Positions 34,433-44,631 of a stretch of DNA of 64,000 nt are shown here, piece by piece. The position numbers and the translations under genes are program-made. The DNA comes from Acholoe squamosa (lineage: Eukaryota > Annelida > Polychaeta > Phyllodocida > Polynoidae). The number at the start of each line of letters is the position of its first letter. Within the stretch, counting starts at the first letter, position 1. Below the pieces are notes generated by a model that saw nothing but the letters and a program-made list of their open reading frames with translations, had not been told where the DNA came from and ran no database searches. Location: contig OX439038.1 in the NCBI GenBank assembly GCA_949317995.1, positions 34,680,613-34,744,612 of the forward strand, written 5' to 3'.

Positions 34433-35648
34433 TCACATGGACTGACACTTCTTTGAACACATGTAACAGAACCAGTCATCATGTTGATTTTCCTGGGTGA
34501 TATTACCACATGGCCAACAGTACCATGCCCCACAACCACAGTGACAGTCACACTGAACGCTGGCATTGCTAAAGTCACTCTCGGCTAATCCATCCTCTGG
34601 CAATACTTTGCGACAACGCCTTGCCTTGCAGTGTGTTACTGCAGTGTTCTCTTTATTCTCCTTGCCAGGTAGAGTTCTCGTTTTCTTCTTAGGCGTTGAG
34701 TTATGGCACTGTGGATCTAAAGGTATCAATACCTTTCTTGGTGCATCTGTTCTCGGCCGTGACGGCATTCGCGCAGCTTCTATTCTCCTGCTTCGGGCAC
34801 GAATGGATAGCACAGGGGTGCTTACCGGTGGGGGCATTAGTTCAGATATTTTACTAGGCATCTCAGCGGCCTTCAGCGGTTCAGGAGTGTCGACAACAGA
34901 GATTGTCACCGGTGTCTCATCATCCTTCAGGATGGTCTCGTCTGCTGGTTCAGGAGTGGCGATGACAAAGACAGTTGCAGGGGTCTCACCATCAGTCAGG
35001 ACGGTCTCGTCTGCTGGTTCAGGAGTGGCAATGACTGAGGTTGTCAGAGGAGTCTCGCTCTGTGCTGCTTCAAATTCACGGAGGGCATCTAGGCACTCTT
35101 CATCGCTGTTGCTATAGTCATTCATAGCAAGCAGGCTTACTCTCCCAGGGCCTTCTACTAGAGTAGGCAGGATAGAGTCCCGAAAGAAGCGTTGCAGATT
35201 CTTCAGTAGAGTAGCCCAGTAGGCTGGGTCAAATGGCACGGAGATAACTTCCATGCTGTCTGGTGACCATACCACAAAGTCGCAGCTCTGCAAACCCATC
35301 ACACCCATGGCCATCTGCACCTGGGAGTAATACCCTTCCTTTGTCTTTGAAAGTTTGCAAATGCCATCTTCATATGTGAGGTACTTTATTTTCTTGGCTG
35401 TCACTGCTTCAGGGATGGGAGAGTCACGTGCAACATATGGGCACTTTATCTCAAGAAGCTTGGGTGGATGGCAGGGGCAATGCACGGTCCCATCCGGTGA
35501 TACCCGAATGTAGGAAGCTTCGGGAAGCACAACCAAACCATGCGTTTCTACTTTAAAGTTTTCATGTAGAGCCAGGCTGGCTTCTCGTAGGCGGTATGCA
35601 TCACGTGCATCTTTCTCATGTGTGTTAACCCACTTGAGTGACGGCACA
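34433..35648 (-). CDS. YqaJ-type exonuclease gene, last exon
   Basis: Last exon of a minus-strand gene, ~404 codons. Residues ~1-165 form the C-terminal two-thirds of a YqaJ/lambda-exonuclease-like nuclease fold: SPDG (Asp ~52), LEIKCPY (Glu ~66, Lys ~68) and YYSQVQ (~106-111) are the expected metal-binding and catalytic blocks. A linker with three diverged ~28-residue repeats (TPEPADET-like) follows. The last ~41 residues are Cys-rich (CDCHCGCGAWYCWPCG, DDWFCYMC), resembling a PHD finger. The exon starts after an AG at 35650-35649. The first catalytic block normally found N-terminal to PSLKW is not present in the gene, so activity is doubtful. Confidence 0.75.
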
Positions 35649-35851
35649 CTGCACCTTGGTGGACTTTATATATTATGCATAAACAGCTGAAAGTCAACTG
35701 GTTTAATATCTTAGAATTATTTGTATACAGTACCATATCATGAGGATTCTACAATCGACTTTATAGTTTAGCACAAAATCGACTAAGTTAAGACCTTTAG
35801 AGTTCCTTTAGAGTTACAATATTTGATACTGAAATGAAATGATAAATTTAC

Positions 35852-36103
35852 CCTGCTGTGCAAGTGCAATAGCCACCGAGTGGCTCACCGGTAGTGGAGT
35901 CCAGTACAGCGTAGAGCGACTTGACGTCAGCTTCGTTTGTTGACTGTGATGGATTGCAGCGGGCCCTCAGAAGGTAGAAGTTCTTTGATGTCGGTAGCCG
36001 GTGGAAATTGATGGAATGTATCATGTCCACTAGCTGGTATGGTCGGCTGAGTTTGTACTTCCTGGCCATCTCTGCAGTGATGACATCCTCATCCAGGAGG
36101 TAC
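35852..36103 (-). CDS. SAP/SWIM/YqaJ gene, middle exon (half SWIM finger)
   Basis: Exon bounded by an acceptor AG at 36105-36104 and a donor GT at 35851-35850. It encodes YLLDEDVITAEMARKY through LGGYCTCTAG. The C-x-C is the first half of a SWIM zinc finger; the expected downstream C-x-H half is absent, and the following 203-bp intron contains no coding sequence. Spliced to 35648 the phase is kept (Gly codon split 2+1). Upstream it joins 36762 in phase (Lys codon split 2+1). Confidence 0.7.
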
Positions 36104-36359
36104 CTTTAATTTGATACATAAACTTGAGTAAGGGCCAGGGCTATAAAGGTATTGATATCTTAAAATACACTTTAATGTTTGAATAAGTGTCTGCCTAGGA
36201 TAAGGTTTAGGTGTATAGATTCCTCAAAATCAGTGAGGCCCCAGTAGTATACATGTACAGACCACTTAGATCTTAGGGATCTCACTTTCTCTCTTGATCT
36301 GGGTTCAAAAACTCTTTAGACCTACCCCCTCCCCCCCCCCCCCCCCGAGCAAAGAACTA

Positions 36360-36607
36360 CCGTAATCTCCCACGTATAAGGCGCGTCTTATAGGCCAAAC
36401 AAAATGCTGCTGGGTCTTATACATGGGAGGTAAATTGCCTTGAGTTTGGGGTGCGCCTTATAGGGGGGGGGGGTATCTTTTACTATAGAACAGTACTAAA
36501 TAACAAAAATCTGCCCTCAGAGGTGCACCTTATACGTTATAACAGACCTCCCTGAGTTGGGGGTGCGCCTTATAGGCGAGGTGCGCCTTATACGCGAGAG
36601 ATTACAG
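36360..36607. mobile_element. MITE with CCGTAATCTCCC ends, TA-flanked
   Basis: 248 bp in the first intron of the YqaJ-like gene. Left end CCGTAATCTCCCACGTATAA; the complement of the right end begins CTGTAATCTCTCGCGTATAA. TA lies on both sides (36358-36359, 36608-36609). The GTATAAGGCGC motif is repeated inside. Similar ...TATAAGGCGCACC elements are known from many animal genomes; Tc1/mariner-like by target site. A second copy is at 53175-53397. Confidence 0.7.
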
Positions 36608-36761
36608 TATGTGAACAAGCTTACAGAAACACACAACACACATACAAACAAATGAGGAAAGTCTGTCCTGCCACCCCCCCTCTCCCATCCTTTGTCATTA
36701 CTCGGTTATAAACATGACATTTTGTGTAATACATTGGACCATAAGTAACAACATGACTCAC

Positions 36762-37097
36762 TTCTTGACCATTGTGTCATCAATCTCAGGACATTTGTTG
36801 AGCTGCTTCTCCCAACCCTTCATCGCTGCCACATTCCCAGGTCCCAATTTGATGAATTCGGCAAACTGTTCTTGTGAGCCCCGCATCAAACAACCTGGGA
36901 GTGAAGGTCGCTGGGGTTGATCCGCCAGATGTCGAGATCCCCAGCCGATGGCAGAGGAGATTGATTTTCGCTTGCCTCCCATGTTGAGTGCCAATACCAT
37001 GGGCAACACAGGCCTTGTTCAGAAGAGTCAGTCTCACTTTGCTGATCTCTTTATAAGAGGATGCTGATGTAACCACCTGGTCTTCGTTGACCGACAT
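36762..37097 (-). pseudogene. SAP/SWIM/YqaJ gene, first exon, frameshifted
   Basis: Starts MSVNEDQVV at 37097. The segment LLNKACVAHGIGTQHGRQAK resembles a SAP DNA-binding motif. The conserved-looking continuation (FAEFIKLGPGN, MKGWEKQLNKCPEIDDTMVK) lies in the +1 frame, and only that frame splices in phase at the donor (36761-36760) to the next exon. One extra base or a 2-base deletion between about 36890 and 36970 separates the frames. Either the gene is broken or the sequence has an indel error. Confidence 0.6.
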
Positions 37098-37810
37098 CTG
37101 AAATTATATAAAATGAATGTTATTAAATACACATTATAAAACGATGCGCCGTGCGTTGTGGCGCGAGAGAAGCGATGTCAGGGCCAGACATCAAGATGCT
37201 TTCTATTTTCTTTTACCTGTTTAGGCTTCACCCCCTAAAAATCCTTAGGAGGCCCAAAATTAGACAAATTTAGCTAACCTTTGGCATTAGTCCCATCAAG
37301 AAATTCAAAATATTAAGCCCAGGAGAATTTTTTGAATTTTAGCTCTGTTCATGTAATGATAAATCTATGGGTGCTAGCCTTTAATAGAAGTGAATGGAAC
37401 TCTAAATGAACAATTTTTTTAAAGGGGTTAATTTTATATTAGTGTTTAGTTTTAGTCGACGTGGGCCTATTTAGCACAGGGATATTGCCAGGGCTGCGCC
37501 ATGCATCATAGGTGCATTTCAATGCTAAATGGCGCATTTAAATGTTCAAAGTTGCGCCCATTGGCCCATATGTTATCATGGAGTAGAATACTAAAAATCT
37601 AAACAGTGCATGACCTATATGGGACATCCAGATATCAAGTGTTTCCCAAAATATCCTTGTAAAATAGATCAAAATTTACCCCATATCCTTTCTTGGTTCA
37701 AAATTTTACAATGGATTCAGAATTTCTATTTGTATCTCTTAGAAATGGCGCATTATTTTCCCCAAAAGTGCACCATTGGCTCATTCCACAAAATACTGGC
37801 AATATCCCTG
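37098..37810. other. Gene-free interval upstream of the YqaJ-like gene
   Basis: Likely contains that gene's promoter, but no motif could be assigned. The last ~30 bp (TTCCACAAAATACTGGCAAT) begin the block duplicated at 39040. Confidence 0.35.
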
Positions 37811-37813
37811 TTA

Positions 37814-38126
37814 GGGAGTGATCATTTTTTAACAACAGGGGGGGCAGTGGGTTTGAGGGGGGGGTCAGAATTTTTTCAACCCCTTGCCCGGGAGGGTCAG
37901 AATTTTTTCAATACCTCTGATGGGGGGTCAAAATAATTTCACCTGTTTTCAGTGGAAAACCCCACGCGTTACTATAGGCTAAAAGGGGACGTTCGCGCGC
38001 GATTTTTGTCCCTTATGGGGGTGTTGAAAAAATTTTATCCCCTCGAGGGGGGGGTCGAAATTTTTTTCGCACGTCCGCGTGCAAACCCACCAGTCCCCCC
38101 CCTGTTGTTAAAAAATGATCACTCCC
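37814..38126 (+). mobile_element. G/C-run MITE, TTA-flanked, type copy
   Basis: 313 bp with ~33-bp terminal inverted repeats (GGGAGTGATCATTTTTTAAC and AACAACAGGGGGGG). TTA target duplication at 37811-37813 and 38127-38129. The interior alternates AATTTTTT with C- or G-runs. The 3-bp TTA duplication fits Harbinger-like elements. Non-coding. Confidence 0.8.
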
Positions 38127-38185
38127 TTAGCACAGAAAAAGTTTTCAGGTCCTACTTTAATAAATTATTCATAGCCCCTGTAAAA

Positions 38186-38320
38186 GGAGTGATCATTTTT
38201 TACCAGGGGGGGTTGCATGTGGATGTGCGGAAAATCCGGTTGGGGGGGAGTCGAAAAATTCTGCCCCCCCCATCAAACTCAACGGCCCCCACCCCCCATT
38301 GTTAAAAAATGACCACTCCC
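38186..38320 (+). mobile_element. Short related G/C-run MITE
   Basis: GGAGTGATCATTTTTTACC at the left and AAAAAATGACCACTCCC at the right form inverted termini related to the preceding element. 135 bp. Duplicated with its surroundings at 39444-39578. Confidence 0.6.
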
Positions 38321-38339
38321 AAACGCCAGGCAGTGCTGG

Positions 38340-39040
38340 TTTCATTCACATATTCAGAAAATTGTACAATTGTCAGTGTATTTTCTCATCGTGTTACCTC
38401 TACAGAGCACCAGGCCCAGTGTTATCCATCCTTACATATCTCTAAACATTAGATTCTGGTTCAATTTCTCGAGATCATTAACTCACAGCAGTGTGATCCC
38501 AACAGCTGAGGATTATGCTGCTGGACATTTCTGACAAGGCATGTTGATCTGTTGTAGTTCATTATCCCCAACACATATGGTGTAGTGAATTACTAGATGC
38601 CCCTGGCAATACTACTGAAGGCCACAGGCACACAGACCTGCAGTATCTTCTACCATTCCACATCAGTCACAGTGGACAGTGTGCTGGATTGGTCTAGCTT
38701 ATAAAAGAGGGAAGTGTCATCCGTTTTGTACAAATTGATCCTATTATCTCTAGAAAGCACCTGAAGCTACTGTTGTACTTTTGTCACCTTCACTATATCT
38801 GCAGTCCTCCCCTCTCCATGGATCATACGACTGGAGATCATCTTCCTGCCTTTAACAAGTGCCAAGTAATCTAATGCATCTTTTCAACAGCAATCACAGA
38901 CCATTAACTCTGTAAGTCATTTTGCAAGAAGGTTTAATGTGGGAAAGAAAAGTATATTGAATGGCTGTGATGGATACATAACTGCAAGTGGACACAATAC
39001 TAAATGGGGCCTTTATTGGATGTCTGACCACTATCAATAC
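38340..39040 (+). repeat. Duplicated block A, copy 1 (~700 bp)
   Basis: Nearly identical to 41473-42180, from TTCATTCACATATTCAGAAA to CCACTATCAATACAT. Only a few substitutions were seen. Short shared frames lack domain signatures. Confidence 0.85.
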
Positions 39041-39580
39041 ATTCCACAAAATCCTGGCAATATCCCTGTTAGGGAGTGATTATTTTTTAACAACAGGGGG
39101 GGCGGTGGGTTTGAGGGGGGGGGTCAGAATTTTTTCAACCCCTTGCCCGGGAGGGTCAGAATTTTTTCAATACCTCTGATGGGGGGGTCAAAATAATTTC
39201 ACCTGTTTTCAGTGGAAAACCCCGCGCGTTACTATAGGCTAAAAGGGGACGTTCGCGCGCGATTTTTGTCCCTTATGGGGGGGTCGAAAAAATTTTATCC
39301 CCTCGAGAGGGGGGGGTCGAAATTTTTTTCGCGCGTCCGCGCAAACCCACCAGCCCCCCCCTGTTGTTAAAAAATGATCACTCCCTTAGCACAGAAAAAG
39401 TTTTCAGGTCCTATTTTAATTAATTATTCATAGCCCCTGTAAAAGGAGTGATCATTTTTTACCAGGGGGGGGTTGCATGTGGATGTGCGGAAAATCCAGT
39501 TGGGGGGAGTCGAAAAATTCTGCCCCCCATCAAACTCAACGGCCCCCCACCCCCCATTGTTAAAAAATGACCACTCCCAA
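39040..39580 (+). repeat. Duplicated block B, copy 2, with two MITEs
   Basis: Contains G/C-run MITEs at 39072-39385 (TTA-flanked) and 39444-39578. It joins directly to block A at CAATACATTCCACAAAATCC. Confidence 0.75.
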
Positions 39581-40136
39581 AAAATAGTAATACTGACAGT
39601 GACAGGAAGACAGTAGTACTACTACTTAGTCTACTAGTACTCTAGCAGTTGTCTGTCTCCTTGCCAAATGTAGATCATATAAATGAATTTAACCAGATGC
39701 AAGGAATTTCTGGTTTCTAATTCTGTATTTGTGATCCAGGTATTCAGAGGGGAGAGCCATACATACAATTAATAATATGGATAAGAAAAATTACACCACT
39801 GGGAAATACACAGGAGTCAGTGAGTGCTGGCAGAGTTGATGTGGGAGCACTAGGTCTTGGCAGATTTCTACTAAATTCTAGCCATAACTCTGGCACAAAG
39901 CACATGTACACAACCCTTAGTATCCAATCTCAACAGCTGTGTACTTAAATTTACTTACTTTGCTCAGAGATCAGCACAAATTAGAAGTATTTCCAGTGTT
40001 CATTGCCACACCTCCCACACTGTTTACCATGGACTTGTACCTGATTACCCAGAATCCCCAGACCGGAAATCTGCCAGCGCGTGGGCGATAATACAGCATT
40101 GCGTAAACCCAATCAGCCGTATAAGGAGGACCTAAA

Positions 40137-40569
40137 AAAAATGTGAATTTGCTCCTTATAAGCAAGGTCTCCTTATAAGCAAGGTCAAGCCAGCTAATGG
40201 GATTAATTTTACTACCTGTTATATAAAGCACCCTGGATGTAAGATGCACCCTGGGTGGAAGGGAATGCCATGAGACACACCTTAGACCTACTTTTAAACA
40301 GTTTGATCAATACTAATTTAATGTAATCTCCCCTCTCATCTATAAAATATACACATCCCTCTTTTGGGAGATTCTATGAGGCAGGAGGAGGTATTGGGAC
40401 ACTCCTACCCACTCTCCCAGTCCTTTAGGGCCGGGAGACATCTAAGGGAAGTCCTGATAGGTGTTAGCCCGCCTCTACTTGGTCCCCTAGTCCTCTCAGT
40501 GGATGTAGGGCTGGAAGACATCTAAGGGAAGCCCTGATAGGTGTTAGGCCGCCTCTACTTGGTCCCTTA
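40137..40569 (+). repeat. Duplicated block C, copy 1
   Basis: Runs from AATTTGCTCCTTATAAGCAA through ACTACCTGTTATATAAAGC to two 80-bp tandem units ending at CTTGGTCCCTTA. Copy 2 is at 40807-41391. Confidence 0.8.
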
Positions 40570-40806
40570 GGGAGTGGTCATTATTTATCAACAGGGGGGG
40601 GTTGTGGGTTTGAGAGGGGGCGTAAAAAATTCTGACCCCTCCCTAGGGGGGGCTAAAAAAATGTTGACTCCTCTTGAGGGGGGGCTAAAAAAATTTACCC
40701 TCTTTTTAGCAAAAAAGCCCACGCGCTACTATAGATCAAAGAGGAAGTGAAAATTCTCCGCGCCTCCGGTGAGGTGGGGGCGCAAAAAATTTTGACCGCC
40801 GTCGAG
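40570..40806 (+). mobile_element. Partial G/C-run MITE between C blocks
   Basis: Left terminus GGGAGTGGTCATTATTTATC follows TTA (40567-40569). The right terminus is missing because block C copy 2 begins at the end of it. Confidence 0.55.
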
Positions 40807-41391
40807 GAATTTGCTCCTTATAAGCAAGGTCTCCTTATAAGCAAGGTCAAGCCAGCTAATGGGATTAATTTTACTACCTGTTATATAAAGCACCCTGGAT
40901 GTAAGATGCACCCTGGGTGGAAGGGAATGCCATGAGACACACCTTAGACCTACTTTTAAACAGTTTGATCAATACTAATTTAATGTAATCTCCCCTCTCA
41001 TCTATAAAATATACACATCCCTCTTTTGGGAGATTCTATGAAGCAGGAGGAGGTATTGGGACACTCCTACCCACTCTCCCAGTCCTTTAGGGCCGGGAGA
41101 CATCTAAGGGAAGTCCTGCTAGGTGTTAGGCCGCCTCTACTTGGTCCCCTAGTCCTCTCAGTGGATGTAGGGCTGGGAGACATCTAAGGGAAGCCCTGAT
41201 AGGTGTTAGGCCGCCTCTACTTGCTCCCCTAGTCCTCTCAGTGGATGTAGGGCTGGGAGACATCTAAGGGAAGCCCTGATAGGTGTTAGGCCGCCTCTAC
41301 TTGGTCCCCTAGTCCTCTCAGTGGATGTAGGGCTGGGAGACATCTAAGGGAAGCCCTGATAGGTGTTAGGCCGCCTCTACTTGGTCCCTTA
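40807..41391 (+). repeat. Duplicated block C, copy 2, with expanded 80-bp tandem repeats
   Basis: Same as 40137-40569, but the 80-bp unit (GTGGATGTAGGGCTGGGAGA...CCGCCTCTACTTG) occurs about four times at 41081-41395 rather than twice. A second partial MITE follows (41392-41476). Confidence 0.85.
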
Positions 41392-41472
41392 GGGAGTGGT
41401 CATTATTTATCAACAGGGGGGGTGGTGGGTTTGAGAGGGGGCGTAAAAAATTCTGACCCCTCCCTAGGGTGG

Positions 41473-42180
41473 GGCTAAATTCATTCACATATTCAGAAAA
41501 TTGTACAATTGTCAGTGTATTTTCTCATCGTGTTACCTCCACAGAGCACCAGGCCCAGTGTTATCCATCCTTACATATCTCTAAACATTAGATTCTGGTT
41601 CAATTTCTCGAGATCATTAACTCACAGCAGTGTGATCCCAACAGCTGAGGATTATGCTGCTGGACATTTCTGACAAGGCATGTTGATCTGTTGTAGTTCA
41701 TTATCCCCAACACATATGGTGTAGTGAATTACTAGATGCCCCTGGCAATACTACTGAAGGCCACAGGCACACAGACCTGCAGTATCTTCTACCATTCCAC
41801 ATCAGTCACAGTGGACAGTGTGCTGGATTGGTCTAGCTTATAAAAGAGGGAAGTGTCATCCGTTTTGTACAAATTGATCCTATTATCTCTAGAAAGCACC
41901 TGAAGCTACTGTTGTACTTTTGTCACCTTCACTATATCTGCAGTCCTCCCCTCTCCATGGATCATACGACTGGAGATCATCTTCCTGCCTTTAACAAGTG
42001 CCAAGTAATCTAATGCATCTTTTCAACAGCAATCACAGACCATTAACTCTGTAAGTCATTTTGCAAGAAGGTTTAATGTGGGAAAGAAAAGTATATTGAA
42101 TGGCTGTGATGGATACATAACTGCAAATGGACACAATACTAAATGGGGCCTTTATTGGATGTCTGACCACTATCAATACA
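41473..42180 (+). repeat. Duplicated block A, copy 2
   Basis: Second copy of 38340-39040. Beyond CAATACAT it continues into sequence (CAGACAGATTCCCATCC) not present at the first copy, so this may be the donor locus. Confidence 0.8.
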
Positions 42181-42288
42181 TCAGACAGATTCCCATCCTA
42201 GACAATCGGTTGGTGACCAGCCTGTCTATTGGAGACATGATTCAAGAAGATACCAGTCAATCATCCCATGTTTTCACCCTCACAAGGG

Positions 42289-42590
42289 CGGGCTTCCCTA
42301 GCCCACTTAAAAGGGTCTATATCTCCTCTTTCCTATCCCCTCAGGATGTGTGTGGTGCACATATGCGCGGGCACTGACACATTCCTCTGTTAAATTATCA
42401 ACCTGTGAAGCACAGGATAGCCACTTAGTGCCGCTAAAGTGCTGTAAAACACAAATCAATCAATCAAACCCCACATAGACAAATCATACCACCATTTCCG
42501 CTGATAGTGCCTATCAACCTGTGAAGCACAGGATAGCCACTTAGTGCCGCTAAAGTGCTGTAAAACACAAATCAATCAATCAAAAATCAA
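42289..42590 (+). mobile_element. SINE-like retroposon with (AATC)n tail, copy 2
   Basis: 302 bp flanked by CCTCACAAGGG (42278-42288 and 42591-42601). The body, GGGCTTCCCTAGCCCACTT to GGCACTGACACATTCC, is shared with the copies at 12832 and 55698. The 3' part is different (GAAGCACAGGATAGCCACTT...TGCTGTAAAACAC, then AATC repeats) and is present twice within the element. Confidence 0.75.
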
Positions 42591-42601
42591 CCTCACAAGG
42601 G

Positions 42602-44057
42602 GCACCCTATCACCCCAATGCTTTACCTGTCTCTCCTTTACAGATGTTTGGAATATAAACTGTGATTGGAGATCTCAAATTCTCATGTAGTGGACTTAGG
42701 TTGAAATAGGATCTAGGGAAAAATGGTATCAGACATGGCCTGTGGGTATATGTCCTTAATACATACAGGGTACCAGCAAATCTAGACAATAGCATGCTCC
42801 TTCAAGCCTGTTCTCTAACTTAAGCTGTCATGAAGCAAGACATTCCATCTTCAGAGTATGAATGCATGGGATAAATTAATGAATTGCAACCCTTACATCA
42901 TCCAAGCACACCTTTACTACTATTAGATATTGTGGTTAGATGGGAGATAAGGGGATGTTTTATACATGTATCTGGAGTGCATTTAAAATTTTTAGTTAAA
43001 AAATCAACCTTGTGATTTCAATCTTCCGTCTTCCTAACCATCTGGTACACTCAAATCTGAACTTAAAAACAGATATTAGGGCTTAATGAAAAGCTTATTA
43101 TGTCCTCTTTCCAACAAGACCAACAGCTTCAGGATCCAGACAAGGTAAGCTAGTATTAGAGCTGAGGGATTGAGCATACCCCTTGAATAACATGGTACCA
43201 AAATTGACTCAAAAGTGGTCTGAGCCTGCACATGGATAATGAGCAAAAACCGGTAGGGCATCCCAAGATAATCAATGTTAACATCTTGAATCTTGTTCAG
43301 GGGACCCTAAGGATCGAAAAAATACCCTTTCGTGTTGGGATGTGGGCGGGGTGCATGGTGGGCCCTATCAGCCCCCGGCCTATTGTAGTGGGACCCTTGG
43401 CTTAGGCTTAGGCTTAGCTTAGAGGCTGCATGACACTAATTATTTTCTCACTGTTGGCTTATATAGCATATTGGCAAAAATAAAATATTTGTGCGCATTT
43501 CTGGGCTTAACCACTGTTATTTTCTTGTAGGCACACTATCGGCCATAGAGTGTGGACATACCCAGATTTGGTGGTTTTGCAGTGAACGATTTCAATGAAT
43601 TCTCTAATTAGATAGAGTGCATCCCCCTCAACTTATCATCAAATATTAGCCTAAATAACACTCAAATCGATTAATAGACACCCTAAGGATTAATTTAATA
43701 CCTGGTATGCCTACCCACTGTCAGATTTTAGACCAATAATCTTTGTACAACACCCTTCAGTGCAGGGCTACAAAGTGTCTCCTGCTGCCACCTCCCGTCA
43801 ATTGGTGTACTGCAACCTAAAGAAACCTAAACTCACATCTCTCCATATCACCTCATCTTATAAAAAAAAAAGCTGTTGTTTAGTTCAGCCGCATCTGGGT
43901 CTCTTCTGGGGATTTGTACCTGGCCGGAAGTAGAATGACGTCACACTGGAGACAAACATTCACGCCGCCTCAGTTCCTCAGGGACGTGGTGGGACCATGC
44001 TGTCACACACTTCCGACTGTTTTCAGATGAGATGTCATCTGAATAATAATCTTCCAT
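42602..44057. other. Gene-free interval
   Basis: No recognisable coding region or element. Around 44020-44210 several copies of CAGATGAGAT/ATCTCATCTG form imperfect palindromes surrounding the small element at 44062-44133. Confidence 0.4.
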
Positions 44058-44061
44058 TTAA

Positions 44062-44133
44062 AGGAGCTCTGAATCGGCTACGTCTGCCACAGTGCTAACG
44101 TCGGCAGACGTAGTTCCTTGATTCAGAGCGTCT
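44062..44133. mobile_element. 72-bp TTAA-flanked inverted-repeat element
   Basis: TTAA lies on both sides (44058-44061 and 44134-44137). Ends AGGAGCTCTGAATC and, complemented, AGACGCTCTGAATC. The body folds on itself through CTACGTCTGCC/GGCAGACGTAG. TTAA targets are typical of piggyBac transposases. Very short and non-coding. Confidence 0.55.
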
Positions 44134-44631
44134 TTAAGTTTCCATAAGTTTCAGAAGATCTCATCTGAATGTAATTCAAATTCAGATGAGATCTGGCATA
44201 TATCCTTCATCCCGAACCCCATTTGGCCAGGCACCCCGGGAACCGCGACGGCGACAACATTCGTCTCCGCGGAGGGCCAGGTACATTATCCAAACATACA
44301 CCCTTTTGCAGTTCAGCCTGCTGTGCGATGGGACCCTAGGCTAGGCACTTTAACAAAAAATTAAAACTGAATACTGAGAGATCTCTGTGATCACATTTGA
44401 TAGAGCTCATTGAGAAATTTCAAATTATTTTTGCATTAGGCTCTTATCTTGTCTAGAACCAAAGATATTGGACAAATGGTGTCCAAAATATTAAGACCCT
44501 TTTCAGCGAATGTGTATTCACACCTTTGGCAGCCCTGGTGGAGATCTCAAGTGTAAACAATAGGCAGCTCACGCACTGCAGTCTAGGGGGAGGTAGACAA
44601 AGTCACACTTCCACATATGATTTCTAACATT

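Larger units (their letters stand above)
37780..38330 (+). repeat. Duplicated block B, copy 1
   Basis: Two MITEs plus ~55 bp between them; the same arrangement and near-identical sequence recur at 39040-39580. The copies part exactly at the end of the second MITE (CACTCCCAAA). Confidence 0.75.
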
